Shown in pieces: positions 52,049 through 60,690 of a stretch of 64,000 bases of DNA (the first letter of the stretch is position 1; every line of letters starts with the position of its first letter). Under the pieces are notes generated by a model. That model was not told the origin of the DNA. It searched no databases and was given only the letters and a program-made list of their open reading frames with translations. The position numbers were made by a program, and so were the translations under genes. Source of the DNA: Cedecea lapagei (GTDB lineage Bacteria; Pseudomonadota; Gammaproteobacteria; Enterobacterales; Enterobacteriaceae); assembly GCF_900635955.1 (NCBI RefSeq), contig NZ_LR134201.1, forward strand, positions 62,001 to 126,000, written 5' to 3'.

Positions 52049-53152
52049 ATGAAAATGACGGGTAAAGCTTTACTGGCAGGATGCATTGCACTGGCAATGA
52101 GCCACGCGGCGATGGCAAAAGATATTAAAATCGCGGTGGTAGGGGCAATGTCGGGGCCGGTAGCGCAATACGGCGATCAGGAATTCACCGGTGCCGAGCA
52201 GGCCGTTGCCGACATTAACGCCAAAGGCGGGATCAAAGGCGACAAGCTGGTTATCACGAAATATGACGACGCCTGTGACCCGAAACAAGCGGTAGCGGTA
52301 GCGAACAAAGTGGTGAACGACGGGATCAAGTACGTTATCGGCCACCTGTGCTCTTCTTCCACTCAGCCAGCGTCTGATATCTACGAAGACGAAGGTATTC
52401 TGATGATCACCCCGGCGGCGACCGCACCTGAGCTGACCGCGCGTGGCTATAAGCTGACCCTGCGTACTACCGGCCTGGACTCAGATCAGGGCCCAACCGC
52501 AGCGAAATACATTCTGGAGCACGTGAAGCCGCAGCGCATTGCCGTTATCCACGATAAGCAGCAGTATGGTGAAGGCCTGGCGCGTTCCGTACAGGACGGC
52601 CTGAAAAAAGGCGGCGCTAACGTAGTGTTTTTTGACGGCATCACCGCCGGTGAGAAAGACTTCTCTACGCTGGTTGCGCGCCTGAAGAAAGAAAACATCG
52701 ACTTCGTTTACTACGGCGGCTACCACCCGGAAATGGGGCAGATCCTGCGCCAGTCCCGCGCCGCTGGCCTGAAAACCCAGTTCATGGGGCCGGAAGGCGT
52801 GGCGAACGTTTCTCTGTCTAACATCGCCGGTGACTCTGCTGAAGGCCTGCTGGTGACCAAACCGAAGAACTACGACCAGGTTCCTGCCAACAAACCGGTT
52901 GTAGACGCCATCAAAGCGAAGAAACAGGATCCAAGCGGCGCCTTCGTCTGGACAACCTACGCGGCACTGCAGTCGCTGGCTGCTGGCCTGAACCAGAGCG
53001 AAGACCCGGCTGCAATCTCTAAGTACCTGAAAGGGGCAACCGTGGATACCGTGATGGGGCCGCTGTCCTGGGATCAGAAGGGCGACCTGAAAGGCTTTGA
53101 GTTCGGCGTGTTCACCTGGCATGCCAACGGCACGGCCACCGACGCAAAATAA
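52049..53152 (+). CDS. livJ: Leu/Ile/Val-binding protein LivJ
   Basis: 367 residues, the E. coli LivJ length. Signal peptide to about AAMA-KDIK, then a type I periplasmic-binding fold: VVGAMSGPVAQYGDQEFTGAEQAVADINAKGG and the disulfide Cys pair in DDACDPK and GHLCSSS. It binds branched-chain amino acids for LivHMGF. I chose the ATG at 52049 to match the K-12 N-terminus. It is separate from the livKHMGF operon, with panM between, as in K-12. Confidence 0.96.
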   Translation: MKMTGKALLAGCIALAMSHAAMAKDIKIAVVGAMSGPVAQYGDQEFTGAEQAVADINAKGGIKGDKLVITKYDDACDPKQAVAVANKVVNDGIKYVIGHLCSSSTQPASDIYEDEGILMITPAATAPELTARGYKLTLRTTGLDSDQGPTAAKYILEHVKPQRIAVIHDKQQYGEGLARSVQDGLKKGGANVVFFDGITAGEKDFSTLVARLKKENIDFVYYGGYHPEMGQILRQSRAAGLKTQFMGPEGVANVSLSNIAGDSAEGLLVTKPKNYDQVPANKPVVDAIKAKKQDPSGAFVWTTYAALQSLAAGLNQSEDPAAISKYLKGATVDTVMGPLSWDQKGDLKGFEFGVFTWHANGTATDAK

Positions 53153-53157
53153 ACAGC

Positions 53158-53183
53158 AAACGGCAACCTCAGGTTGCCGTTTT
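53158..53183 (+). terminator. Rho-independent terminator of livJ
   Basis: Near-perfect palindrome AACGGCAACCT-C-AGGTTGCCGTT followed by TT, just after the stop codon. Almost the same hairpin ends livF. Confidence 0.88.
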
Positions 53184-53294
53184 AGTGTTTACTCCCTCTC
53201 CCTGTGGGAGAGGGGCGGGGTGAGGGTTCTGGCAAACGACGCGGATATTTAGTGTTTACTCCCTCTCCCTGTGGGAGAGGGACGGGGTGAGGGT
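53181..53294 (+). repeat. Tandem pair of CCCTCTCCC-type palindromic repeats
   Basis: Two direct copies with a 67-base period (53181-53227 and 53248-53294). Each has the core CCCTCTCCCTGTGGGAGAGGG followed by a GGGGTGAGGGT box. It lies between the livJ terminator and the convergent panM gene. A very similar tandem pair follows livF. Confidence 0.88.
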
Positions 53295-53369
53295 AAACAA
53301 GCAGCGACGTTGTGGATGAGGGAAAAGCCGTACCTTCACAGGGCGTCTTATCTGCAGCAAGGATGCGAC

Positions 53370-53750
53370 TTACTTCTCCCAGCCGCCGCTCTGCTCGCGG
53401 AATCCTGAAGCCTGCATAAACGCCGTCATCACCTCATGGTCTTCCACGCCGACATCCGCCAGCCACCAGTGGGTTATCGCTGGGTTATCCCGCATCACCT
53501 CTTCCAGTAAATACTGACCTACGCCACGGCGGCGGGTAATTTCACGCACCCGCAGCGAATCCAGCGCCCCCTGCGTACCGGTCAACGTTACTCTCACTGC
53601 GGCCAACAGACGATCGTTAAATTTTGCCGCGTAGATCCTTTCTCTGTCGCTGAGCATGAGTGAACCGCTGGAATACTCCGGCCAGATCTTACCGAGGTCA
53701 ATTTTATCCTGAGCGCTAAACTCAAACAGACGAATGATAGTGAGTTTCAT
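53370..53750 (-). CDS. panM: PanD maturation factor / acetyl-CoA sensor
   Basis: 126 residues, GNAT fold. Matches E. coli PanM/PanZ (YhhK): MKLTIIRLFEFSAQDKIDLGKIWPEYS, LDSLRVREITRRRGVGQYLLEEV (acetyl-CoA loop) and the C-terminal MQASGFREQSGGWEK. It triggers self-cleavage of PanD and inhibits it in response to acetyl-CoA, controlling pantothenate synthesis. I chose the ATG at 53750 with AGGT upstream. Lies between livJ and livK, as in K-12. Confidence 0.94.
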   Translation of the reverse strand: MKLTIIRLFEFSAQDKIDLGKIWPEYSSGSLMLSDRERIYAAKFNDRLLAAVRVTLTGTQGALDSLRVREITRRRGVGQYLLEEVMRDNPAITHWWLADVGVEDHEVMTAFMQASGFREQSGGWEK

Positions 53751-54148
53751 AAGTGACCTGATTAAAAAGCGGGAAAACTTCGAGTGTAACCAATTTTTTT
53801 GCCTCAGACGCTTTATCTTTTTTATCCCGCTCAGCAGTTGATTACTTTTTGTCGTCATGCCAAGCCAGCCTTTAAAGCGGTAGATTGAATCTTGGCCAGG
53901 ATAAAGCACTAAAATCCAGTGAATTATTCGGCTCTTTGTACCGCTATTTTATGCTGGTTTTGGTGCTTTTTTTTGTTTAACTATGGCGAAATACAGAATA
54001 TTATCTCTACTTAATCGCCTGAAAAATAGAGAGTTTAGTGGGATAAAATGTAAATTTTACCGCTAACTCCTTAAAGGCACTGATAAAAATAGCCATTGAT
54101 TATAAAAAGTACTGCGTGCTTTTTGACCAAATTATGGGGATGGAACGA
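53751..54148. other. AT-rich panM-livK control region
   Basis: 398 bases between divergent panM and livK. Rich in A/T tracts, including an 8-T run near 53971. It must hold the livK promoter. No clear binding site could be picked out by eye; in E. coli Lrp acts on this promoter. In-frame codons upstream of panM and livK have no start-site support. Confidence 0.55.
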
Positions 54149-55258
54149 ATGAAGATGAACGCGAAGACATTACTGGCCGGGTTGGTTGCGTTGGCCGTGT
54201 CTCACGCGGCAACCGCTGGAGACATTAAAGTGGCCGTTGTCGGGGCAATGTCTGGCCCGGTAGCACAGTGGGGCGATATGGAATTTAACGGCGCTCGCCA
54301 GGCCATCAAGGACATCAACGCCAAAGGCGGGATCAAAGGCGATAAGCTGGTTGGCGTTGAATATGACGACGCGTGCGATCCTAAACAAGCCGTAGCGGTT
54401 GCCAACAAAATCGTAAACGACGGCGTGAAGTACGTTATCGGCCACCTTTGCTCATCGTCCACCCAGCCGGCCTCCGACATCTATGAAGATGAAGGCATTC
54501 TGATGATCACCCCGGGCGCAACTAACCCTGAGCTGACCCAGCGCGGCTACGGCATGATTATGCGTACTGCCGGCCTGGACTCTTCCCAGGGGCCAACGGC
54601 TTCCAAATTTATCCTGGAACACGTGAAGCCGCAGCGCATCGCTATCATTCACGATAAGCAGCAGTATGGCGAAGGTCTGGCGCGCTCCGTGCAGGACGGC
54701 CTGAAAAAAGGCGGCGCGAATATTGTGTTCTTCGACGGTATCACCGCCGGTGACAAAGACTTTTCCACCCTGGTAGCACGCCTGCAGAAAGAAAACATCG
54801 ACTTCGTGTATTACGGCGGTTACTACCCTGAAATGGGGCAGATCCTGCGCCAGGCACGCGCGGTAGGCCTGAAAACCCAGTTTATGGGTCCGGAAGGCGT
54901 GGGTAACGCTTCCCTGTCCAACATTGCTGGCCCTGCTGGCGAAGGGATGCTGGTGACCATGCCTAAGCGCTATGACCAGGATCCTGCCAACAAGGCCGTT
55001 GTGGAAGAACTCAAAGCGGCGAAGAAAGACCCAAGCGGCCCGTACGTCTGGATCACCTACGCTGCCGTGCAGTCTCTGGCAACTGCTATGGAGCGCTCCG
55101 GCAGCAAAGATCCTGCTGCGCTGGTGAAAGATTTAAAAGCACACGGTGCGAACACCGTTATTGGGCCGCTGAACTGGGATGAGAAAGGCGATCTGAAAGG
55201 ATTTGAGTTTGGTGTCTTCCAGTGGCACGCCGATGGGTCGTCCTCCGTGGCGAAATAA
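54149..55258 (+). CDS. livK: Leucine-specific binding protein LivK
   Basis: 369 residues, the E. coli LivK length. Signal peptide to about AATA-GDIK, then a binding-protein fold highly similar to LivJ, with the LivK-type features VAQWGDMEFNGARQAIKDIN and ITPGATNPELTQRGY. It delivers leucine to LivHMGF. I chose the ATG at 54149 (MKMNAKTLLAG) to match K-12. A hairpin separates it from livH. Confidence 0.96.
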   Translation: MKMNAKTLLAGLVALAVSHAATAGDIKVAVVGAMSGPVAQWGDMEFNGARQAIKDINAKGGIKGDKLVGVEYDDACDPKQAVAVANKIVNDGVKYVIGHLCSSSTQPASDIYEDEGILMITPGATNPELTQRGYGMIMRTAGLDSSQGPTASKFILEHVKPQRIAIIHDKQQYGEGLARSVQDGLKKGGANIVFFDGITAGDKDFSTLVARLQKENIDFVYYGGYYPEMGQILRQARAVGLKTQFMGPEGVGNASLSNIAGPAGEGMLVTMPKRYDQDPANKAVVEELKAAKKDPSGPYVWITYAAVQSLATAMERSGSKDPAALVKDLKAHGANTVIGPLNWDEKGDLKGFEFGVFQWHADGSSSVAK

Positions 55259-55281
55259 GGCGAAGGCTGAATAGTCATCCC

Positions 55282-55307
55282 ACCCCCGGCCTATGCTGGG
55301 GGTTTTT
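55282..55307 (+). terminator. Attenuating terminator between livK and livH
   Basis: Stem ACCCCCGGC / GCTGGGGGT with loop CTAT, followed by five T. Inside the livKHMGF operon, it should make binding protein in excess over the membrane components, which is usual for such operons. Confidence 0.85.
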
Positions 55308-55320
55308 AAAAGGTTAAGTT

Positions 55321-56247
55321 ATGTCCGAGCAGTTTCTCTACTTCCTGCAGCAGATGTTTAACGGCGTCACGCTGGGCAGTACCTATGCGCTGATCGCCAT
55401 CGGCTATACGATGGTGTACGGCATTATCGGCATGATCAACTTCGCCCACGGCGAAGTGTATATGATCGGCAGCTACGTCTCTTTCATGATCATCGCCGCG
55501 CTAATGATGCTCGGAATTGATGTGGGCTGGATGCTCGTCGGTGCAGGTTTTATCGGCGCCATTATCATCGCCAGCGCCTATGGCTGGAGCATTGAGCGCG
55601 TCGCCTACAAGCCGGTGCGTAATTCCAAGCGCCTGATCGCGCTGATTTCCGCCATCGGGATGTCCATCTTCCTGCAAAACTACGTCAGCCTGACTGAAGG
55701 TTCGCGCGACATTGCGCTGCCAAGCCTCTTTAACGGCCAGTGGATTGTGGGGGCGAGCGATAACTTCACCGCCACCATCACCACCATGCAGCTGGTTATC
55801 TGGGTGGTGACCTTCCTCGCCATGCTGGCGCTGACGTTGTTCATTCGCTATTCCCGCATGGGGCGCGCCTGCCGCGCCTGTGCTGAAGACCTGAAAATGG
55901 CCAGCCTGCTGGGTATTAACACCGACCGCGTTATCTCCCTGACCTTCGTCATTGGGGCGGCAATGGCGGCGGTGGCCGGCGTGCTGCTGGGCCAGTTCTA
56001 CGGCGTTATCAACCCTTACATCGGCTTTATGGCGGGCATGAAGGCCTTTACCGCTGCGGTCCTTGGCGGCATCGGCAGTATTCCTGGCGCGATGATTGGC
56101 GGCCTGATCCTCGGCGTTGCCGAAGCGCTGACCTCTGCCTATCTGAGCACTGAATATAAAGACGTCGTCTCCTTCGCGCTGCTGATTGTGGTGCTGCTGG
56201 TGATGCCTACCGGGATCCTGGGGCGTCCGGAGGTTGAGAAAGTATGA
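55321..56247 (+). CDS. livH: Branched-chain amino-acid ABC permease LivH
   Basis: 308 residues, same length as E. coli LivH. About eight membrane segments; the permease loop DLKMASLLGINTDRVISLTFVIGAAMAAVAG is typical of the Liv/HAAT type. Forms the channel with LivM. Its stop overlaps the livM start (ATGA). Confidence 0.97.
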   Translation: MSEQFLYFLQQMFNGVTLGSTYALIAIGYTMVYGIIGMINFAHGEVYMIGSYVSFMIIAALMMLGIDVGWMLVGAGFIGAIIIASAYGWSIERVAYKPVRNSKRLIALISAIGMSIFLQNYVSLTEGSRDIALPSLFNGQWIVGASDNFTATITTMQLVIWVVTFLAMLALTLFIRYSRMGRACRACAEDLKMASLLGINTDRVISLTFVIGAAMAAVAGVLLGQFYGVINPYIGFMAGMKAFTAAVLGGIGSIPGAMIGGLILGVAEALTSAYLSTEYKDVVSFALLIVVLLVMPTGILGRPEVEKV

Positions 56248-57521
56248 AACCGATGCACTTTGTTTTTTCGCTGCTCTCGGCAGCTATGTTCTTTGTTTTA
56301 GCATCGGTATTTATGGGCGTTCAGCTGAGCCTGGACGGCACCAAACTGGTGGTCAACAGCGCGCCTTCCGTGCGCTGGGAATGGGTCTTTATCGGCACCG
56401 CTGCGGTGCTGGTGTTCCAGCTGCTGCGCCCGCTGTTCCAGAAGGGCATGAAGAAAGTCTCCGGGCCGAAGTTTGTGCTGCCGGCGCTGGATGGCTCAAC
56501 GGTTAAGCAGAAGCTGTTCCTGGTGGCGCTGCTGGTAGCCGCCGTGGCGTGGCCGTTCCTGGTTTCACGCGGCACCGTAGACATTGCTACGTTAACCATG
56601 ATTTACATCATCCTCGGGCTGGGGCTGAACGTGGTGGTCGGGCTGTCTGGCCTGCTGGTACTGGGCTACGGCGGTTTCTACGCTATCGGGGCCTACACCT
56701 TTGCGCTGCTGAACCACTATTACGGCCTGGGCTTCTGGACCTGCCTGCCGCTGGCGGGCCTGGTCGCCGCCGCTGCCGGTTTCCTGCTGGGCTTCCCGGT
56801 GCTGCGCCTGCGCGGTGATTATCTGGCGATTGTGACCCTGGGCTTCGGTGAAATCGTCCGTATCCTGCTGCTGAACAATACCGAGATTACCGGCGGTCCG
56901 AACGGCATCAGCCAGATCCCAAAGCCGACCTTCTTCGGTCTGGAATTTAGCCGCACCGCCCGTGAAGGTGGCTGGGATACCTTCAGCAACTTCTTCAACG
57001 TGGCTTACGATCCGAGCGACAGGGTTATCTTCCTTTACCTGGTGGCGCTGCTGCTTGTTGTTCTGTCGCTGTTTGTCATTAACCGCCTGCTGCGTATGCC
57101 GCTGGGCCGTGCCTGGGAAGCGCTGCGCGAAGATGAAATCGCCTGTCGCTCTCTGGGCCTGAACCCAACCCGCATCAAGCTGACCGCGTTCACCATCAGC
57201 GCTGCGTTTGCAGGCTTTGCCGGAACGCTGTTTGCCGCACGTCAGGGCTTTGTCAGCCCGGAATCTTTCACCTTCGCCGAGTCGGCGTTTGTGCTGGCAA
57301 TTGTGGTGCTGGGCGGGATGGGCTCGCAGTTCGCGGTGATACTGGCTGCTATCCTGCTGGTTGTCTCCCGCGAGCTGATGCGTGACCTGAACGAGTACAG
57401 CATGCTGGTGCTCGGCGGCCTGATGGTGCTGATGATGATTTGGCGTCCACAAGGTCTGCTGCCGATGACGCGTCCGCATCTGAAGTTGAAGAAAGAGCAA
57501 GTAAAAGGAGAGCAGGCATGA
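56244..57521 (+). CDS. livM: Branched-chain amino-acid ABC permease LivM
   Basis: 425 residues, same as E. coli LivM. N-terminal extension of about 110 residues with its own membrane segments, then the core permease with LREDEIACRSLGLNPTRIKLTAFTISAAFAGFAG. Overlaps livH and livG by 4 bases each. Confidence 0.97.
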   Translation: MKPMHFVFSLLSAAMFFVLASVFMGVQLSLDGTKLVVNSAPSVRWEWVFIGTAAVLVFQLLRPLFQKGMKKVSGPKFVLPALDGSTVKQKLFLVALLVAAVAWPFLVSRGTVDIATLTMIYIILGLGLNVVVGLSGLLVLGYGGFYAIGAYTFALLNHYYGLGFWTCLPLAGLVAAAAGFLLGFPVLRLRGDYLAIVTLGFGEIVRILLLNNTEITGGPNGISQIPKPTFFGLEFSRTAREGGWDTFSNFFNVAYDPSDRVIFLYLVALLLVVLSLFVINRLLRMPLGRAWEALREDEIACRSLGLNPTRIKLTAFTISAAFAGFAGTLFAARQGFVSPESFTFAESAFVLAIVVLGGMGSQFAVILAAILLVVSRELMRDLNEYSMLVLGGLMVLMMIWRPQGLLPMTRPHLKLKKEQVKGEQA

Positions 57522-58285
57522 GTCAGCCATTGTTATCCGTAAGCGGTCTGATGATGCGTTTCGGCGGCCTGCTCGCCGTCAACAATGTCTCGCTCGAGCT
57601 TAAGGCGCAGGAAATTGTTTCGCTTATCGGCCCGAACGGCGCCGGTAAAACCACGGTATTCAACTGCCTGACCGGCTTCTATAAGCCGACCGGCGGCACC
57701 ATTATGCTGCGCGACCAGCACCTTGAAGGCCTGCCGGGCCAGCAGATTGCGCGCATGGGCGTGGTGCGTACCTTCCAGCACGTTCGCCTGTTCCGTGAAA
57801 TGACGGTGATTGAAAACCTGCTTGTCGCTCAGCATCAGCAGCTGAAAACCGGCGTTTTCTCCGGGCTGCTGAAGACTCCGGGCTTCCGTCGCGCCCAGAG
57901 CGAAGCGCTGGACAGAGCGGCAACCTGGCTCGAGCGTATTGGGCTGCTGGAGCACGCCAACCGCCAGGCGAGCAACCTCGCCTACGGTGACCAGCGTCGC
58001 CTCGAAATTGCTCGCTGCATGGTAACCCAGCCGGAAATTCTGATGCTGGACGAACCTGCTGCCGGCCTTAACCCGAAAGAAACCCATGAGCTGGATGAGC
58101 TGATCATGGAGCTGCGTAATCATCACAACACCACGGTGTTGCTGATTGAGCACGACATGAAGCTGGTCATGGGCATTTCCGATCGTATCTACGTGGTTAA
58201 CCAGGGAACGCCGTTAGCGAACGGCACGCCGGAGCAAATCCGCAACAACCCTGATGTGATCCGCGCTTATCTGGGTGAGGCTTAA
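57518..58285 (+). CDS. livG: Branched-chain amino-acid ABC ATPase LivG
   Basis: 255 residues. Walker A GPNGAGKTT, signature LAYGDQRRLEIAR and Walker B LMLDEPAAGLNP, the variant signature usual in LivG. I chose the ATG at 57518, overlapping the livM stop and preceded by AGGAGA; in-frame codons upstream lie within livM. Confidence 0.97.
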   Translation: MSQPLLSVSGLMMRFGGLLAVNNVSLELKAQEIVSLIGPNGAGKTTVFNCLTGFYKPTGGTIMLRDQHLEGLPGQQIARMGVVRTFQHVRLFREMTVIENLLVAQHQQLKTGVFSGLLKTPGFRRAQSEALDRAATWLERIGLLEHANRQASNLAYGDQRRLEIARCMVTQPEILMLDEPAAGLNPKETHELDELIMELRNHHNTTVLLIEHDMKLVMGISDRIYVVNQGTPLANGTPEQIRNNPDVIRAYLGEA

Positions 58286-58286
58286 G

Positions 58287-59000
58287 ATGGAAAATGTAAT
58301 GCTGTCGTTTGACAACGTAAGCGCCCACTACGGAAAGATTCAGGCGCTGCACGATGTCAGTCTTCATATTAAACAAGGCGAAATTGTTACGCTTATCGGC
58401 GCTAACGGCGCGGGCAAAACCACGCTGCTCGGGACGCTGTGCGGTGACCCACGGGCAACCAGCGGCCGTATCGTGTTTGATGGCAAAGATATTACAGACT
58501 GGCACACCGCGCGCATCATGCGTGAGGCCGTGGCGATTGTGCCGGAAGGGCGCCGCGTTTTCTCCAGAATGACGGTGGAAGAGAACCTGGCGATGGGCGG
58601 TTTTTTTGCCGAGCGAGACCAGTTCCAGGACCGCATTAAGCGCGTCTACGATCTATTCCCGCGCCTGCATGAGCGCCGCATTCAGCGTGCGGGCACCATG
58701 TCAGGCGGTGAGCAGCAGATGCTGGCGATTGGCCGCGCGTTAATGAGCCAGCCGCGTTTGTTACTGTTAGATGAACCGTCACTGGGCCTGGCGCCGATCA
58801 TCATCCAGCAAATCTTTGACACCATTGAGCAGCTGCGCAGCGAAGGGATGACCATCTTCCTCGTCGAGCAGAACGCTAATCAGGCGCTGAAGCTGGCCGA
58901 CCGTGGCTATGTGCTGGAAAACGGCCACGTGGTGCTGGAAGATACCGGCGATGCGCTGCTGGCGAACGAAGCGGTGCGAAGTGCCTATTTAGGCGGCTAA
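58287..59000 (+). CDS. livF: Branched-chain amino-acid ABC ATPase LivF
   Basis: 237 residues, same as E. coli LivF. Walker A GANGAGKTT, signature MSGGEQQMLAIGRAL and Walker B LLLLDEPSLGLAP. Starts 1 base after the livG stop (TAAGATG). Last gene of the operon. Confidence 0.97.
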   Translation: MENVMLSFDNVSAHYGKIQALHDVSLHIKQGEIVTLIGANGAGKTTLLGTLCGDPRATSGRIVFDGKDITDWHTARIMREAVAIVPEGRRVFSRMTVEENLAMGGFFAERDQFQDRIKRVYDLFPRLHERRIQRAGTMSGGEQQMLAIGRALMSQPRLLLLDEPSLGLAPIIIQQIFDTIEQLRSEGMTIFLVEQNANQALKLADRGYVLENGHVVLEDTGDALLANEAVRSAYLGG

Positions 59001-59007
59001 TAAATGC

Positions 59008-59037
59008 AAAACGGCAACCTCGGTTGCCGTTTTTTTT
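59008..59037 (+). terminator. Rho-independent terminator of livF
   Basis: AAAACGGCAACC / GGTTGCCGTTTT palindrome followed by a long T-run, 8 bases after the stop codon. The stem is shared with the livJ terminator. Confidence 0.93.
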
Positions 59038-59137
59038 GTTTGCACCCTCTCCCTGTGGGAGAGGGCCGGGGTGAGGGCATCAGGCCACTCAGTTTTGTTT
59101 GCACCCTCTCCCTGTGGGAGAGGGCTGGGGTGAGGGA
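59034..59137 (+). repeat. Tandem pair of CCCTCTCCC-type palindromic repeats
   Basis: Two direct copies with a 59-base period (from 59034 and from 59093). Each starts TTTTGTTTGCA, then CCCTCTCCCTGTGGGAGAGGG and a GGGGTGAGGG box. They lie between the livF terminator and the ugpB control region. Confidence 0.88.
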
Positions 59138-59196
59138 GAAAGGAAATATATCTCCCGTCGACGACGAAACATTTCATTCACCCCGCTGTAACCATT

Positions 59197-59225
59197 CTGT
59201 CATCCAGCCGTTATTTTTCTGTCAT
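59197..59225 (+). promoter_or_regulatory. Pho box array upstream of ugpB
   Basis: Three 7-base direct repeats at an exact 11-base period: CTGTCAT (59197), CCGTTAT (59208), CTGTCAT (59219). This is the PhoB binding pattern (7-base repeats separated by 4 bases). ugp is a phosphate-starvation operon in E. coli, so PhoB activation is expected. Confidence 0.85.
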
Positions 59226-59300
59226 TCGAGCGTGTCATGTTACCTCGCGAGCACAAAACGCGTGATTTCGCGCATCCGGCACAACAAGAGAGATACCCGA

Positions 59301-60617
59301 ATGACATCGTTACGACACACAGCTTTAGCGCTGACGCTTGGTCTGGCATTTGCCTCCCAGGCGATGGCCGTTACTACCATTCCTTTCTGGCATTCAATGG
59401 ACGGGGAACTGGGTAAAGAAGTCGATTCTCTGGCAAACCGTTTCAACGAAACGCATCCCGATTATAAAATTGTGCCGGTTTATAAAGGCAACTACGAACA
59501 GAGCCTGGCGGCAGGCATCGCGGCATACCGTTCCGGTAACGCACCTGCCATCCTGCAGGTGTATGAAGTCGGCACCGCGACCATGATGGCCTCCAAAGCG
59601 ATCAAGCCGGTCTACGAAGTGTTTAAAGATGCGGGCATTAACTTCGACGAGTCTCAGTTTGTGCCGACCGTTGCCGGTTACTACACCGATTCCAAAACGG
59701 GCCACCTGCTGTCCCAGCCATTCAACAGCTCCACCCCGGTGCTGTACTACAACAAAGATGCTTTCAAGAAAGCCGGTCTGAACCCGGATCAGCCACCTAA
59801 AACCTGGCAGGATGTGGCTGACTACAGCGCTAAGCTGCGCGCAGCGGGCATGAAGTGCGGCTACGCCAGCGGCTGGCAGGGTTGGATCCAGCTGGAAAAC
59901 TTCAGCGCCTGGCACGGCCTGCCGTTTGCGACTAAAAACAACGGCTTTGACGGCACTGACGCGGTTCTTGAGTTCAACAAGCCAGAGCAGGTGAAACATA
60001 TTGCCCTGCTGGAAGCGATGAACAAGAAAGGCGACTTCACCTATTACGGTCGTAAAGACGAGTCCACCGAGAAGTTCTACAACGGCGACTGCGCGATTAC
60101 TACCGCCTCTTCCGGCTCCCTGGCTGACATCCGTCAGTACGCGAAATTCAACTACGGCGTAGGCATGATGCCTTACGACGCAGACGTGAAGGGCGCACCA
60201 CAGAACGCCATCATCGGCGGTGCAAGCCTGTGGGTTATGCAGGGCAAAGACAAGCCAACCTATACCGGCGTTGCTGAGTTCATGCAGTTCCTGGCTAAGC
60301 CAGAAATCGCTGCGGAATGGCACCAGAAAACCGGCTACCTGCCGATCACCACCGCCGCTTACGACCTGACCCGTAAAGAAGGCTTCTACGACAAAAACCC
60401 GGGTGCGGATACCGCGACTCGTCAGATGCTGAACAAGCCACCGTTGCCGTTCACCAAAGGCCTGCGTCTGGGCAATATGCCGCAGATCCGTACCGTGGTT
60501 GACGAAGAGCTGGAGTCTGTCTGGACCGGTAAGAAAACGCCTCAGCAGGCGCTGGACGCCTCCGTTGAGCGTGGTAACCAGCTGCTGCGCCGCTTCGAGC
60601 AGTCTACCAAGTCGTAA
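59301..60617 (+). CDS. ugpB: sn-Glycerol-3-phosphate-binding protein UgpB
   Basis: 438 residues, the E. coli UgpB length. Signal peptide to about SQAMA-VTT, then a type 1 extracellular solute-binding fold (IPFWHSMDGELGKEVDSLANRFN; ASGWQGWIQLENFSAWHGLPFATKNNG). It binds glycerol-3-phosphate and glycerophosphodiesters in the periplasm. I chose the ATG at 59301; the frame is open far upstream but only because the repeats contain no stop there. A Pho box array precedes it. Confidence 0.97.
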   Translation: MTSLRHTALALTLGLAFASQAMAVTTIPFWHSMDGELGKEVDSLANRFNETHPDYKIVPVYKGNYEQSLAAGIAAYRSGNAPAILQVYEVGTATMMASKAIKPVYEVFKDAGINFDESQFVPTVAGYYTDSKTGHLLSQPFNSSTPVLYYNKDAFKKAGLNPDQPPKTWQDVADYSAKLRAAGMKCGYASGWQGWIQLENFSAWHGLPFATKNNGFDGTDAVLEFNKPEQVKHIALLEAMNKKGDFTYYGRKDESTEKFYNGDCAITTASSGSLADIRQYAKFNYGVGMMPYDADVKGAPQNAIIGGASLWVMQGKDKPTYTGVAEFMQFLAKPEIAAEWHQKTGYLPITTAAYDLTRKEGFYDKNPGADTATRQMLNKPPLPFTKGLRLGNMPQIRTVVDEELESVWTGKKTPQQALDASVERGNQLLRRFEQSTKS

Positions 60618-60623
60618 GTTCTA

Positions 60624-60657
60624 CCCTTACCCTCTCCCTGAAAGGGAGAGGGTAAAG
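60624..60657 (+). repeat. Palindromic repeat forming a hairpin between ugpB and ugpA
   Basis: Single copy of the same repeat family: perfect 13-bp stem TTACCCTCTCCCT / AGGGAGAGGGTAA with a GAA loop (60627-60655). No T-run follows. Lying directly after ugpB inside the operon, it could protect the ugpB message or lower downstream expression, as REP elements do. Confidence 0.85.
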
Positions 60658-60690
60658 CACCGCCTGTAATAACATTAACCGAGTAACCCT

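Noticed and set aside
53181..53294. Possible CRISPR array
   Set aside because: Only two copies with a palindromic GC-rich core, no regular set of spacers, and the same element is found singly and inverted elsewhere. It is a REP-like repeat.
53751..53909. 53-codon N-terminal extension of PanM
   Set aside because: The conserved protein starts MKLTIIRL at 53750 with a good ribosome site; the extension is Lys/Arg-rich and AT-rich intergenic sequence.
59004..59300. N-terminal extension of UgpB of about 99 codons
   Set aside because: The extension runs through a terminator, two palindromic repeats and the Pho boxes. The signal peptide starting at 59301 matches the E. coli start.
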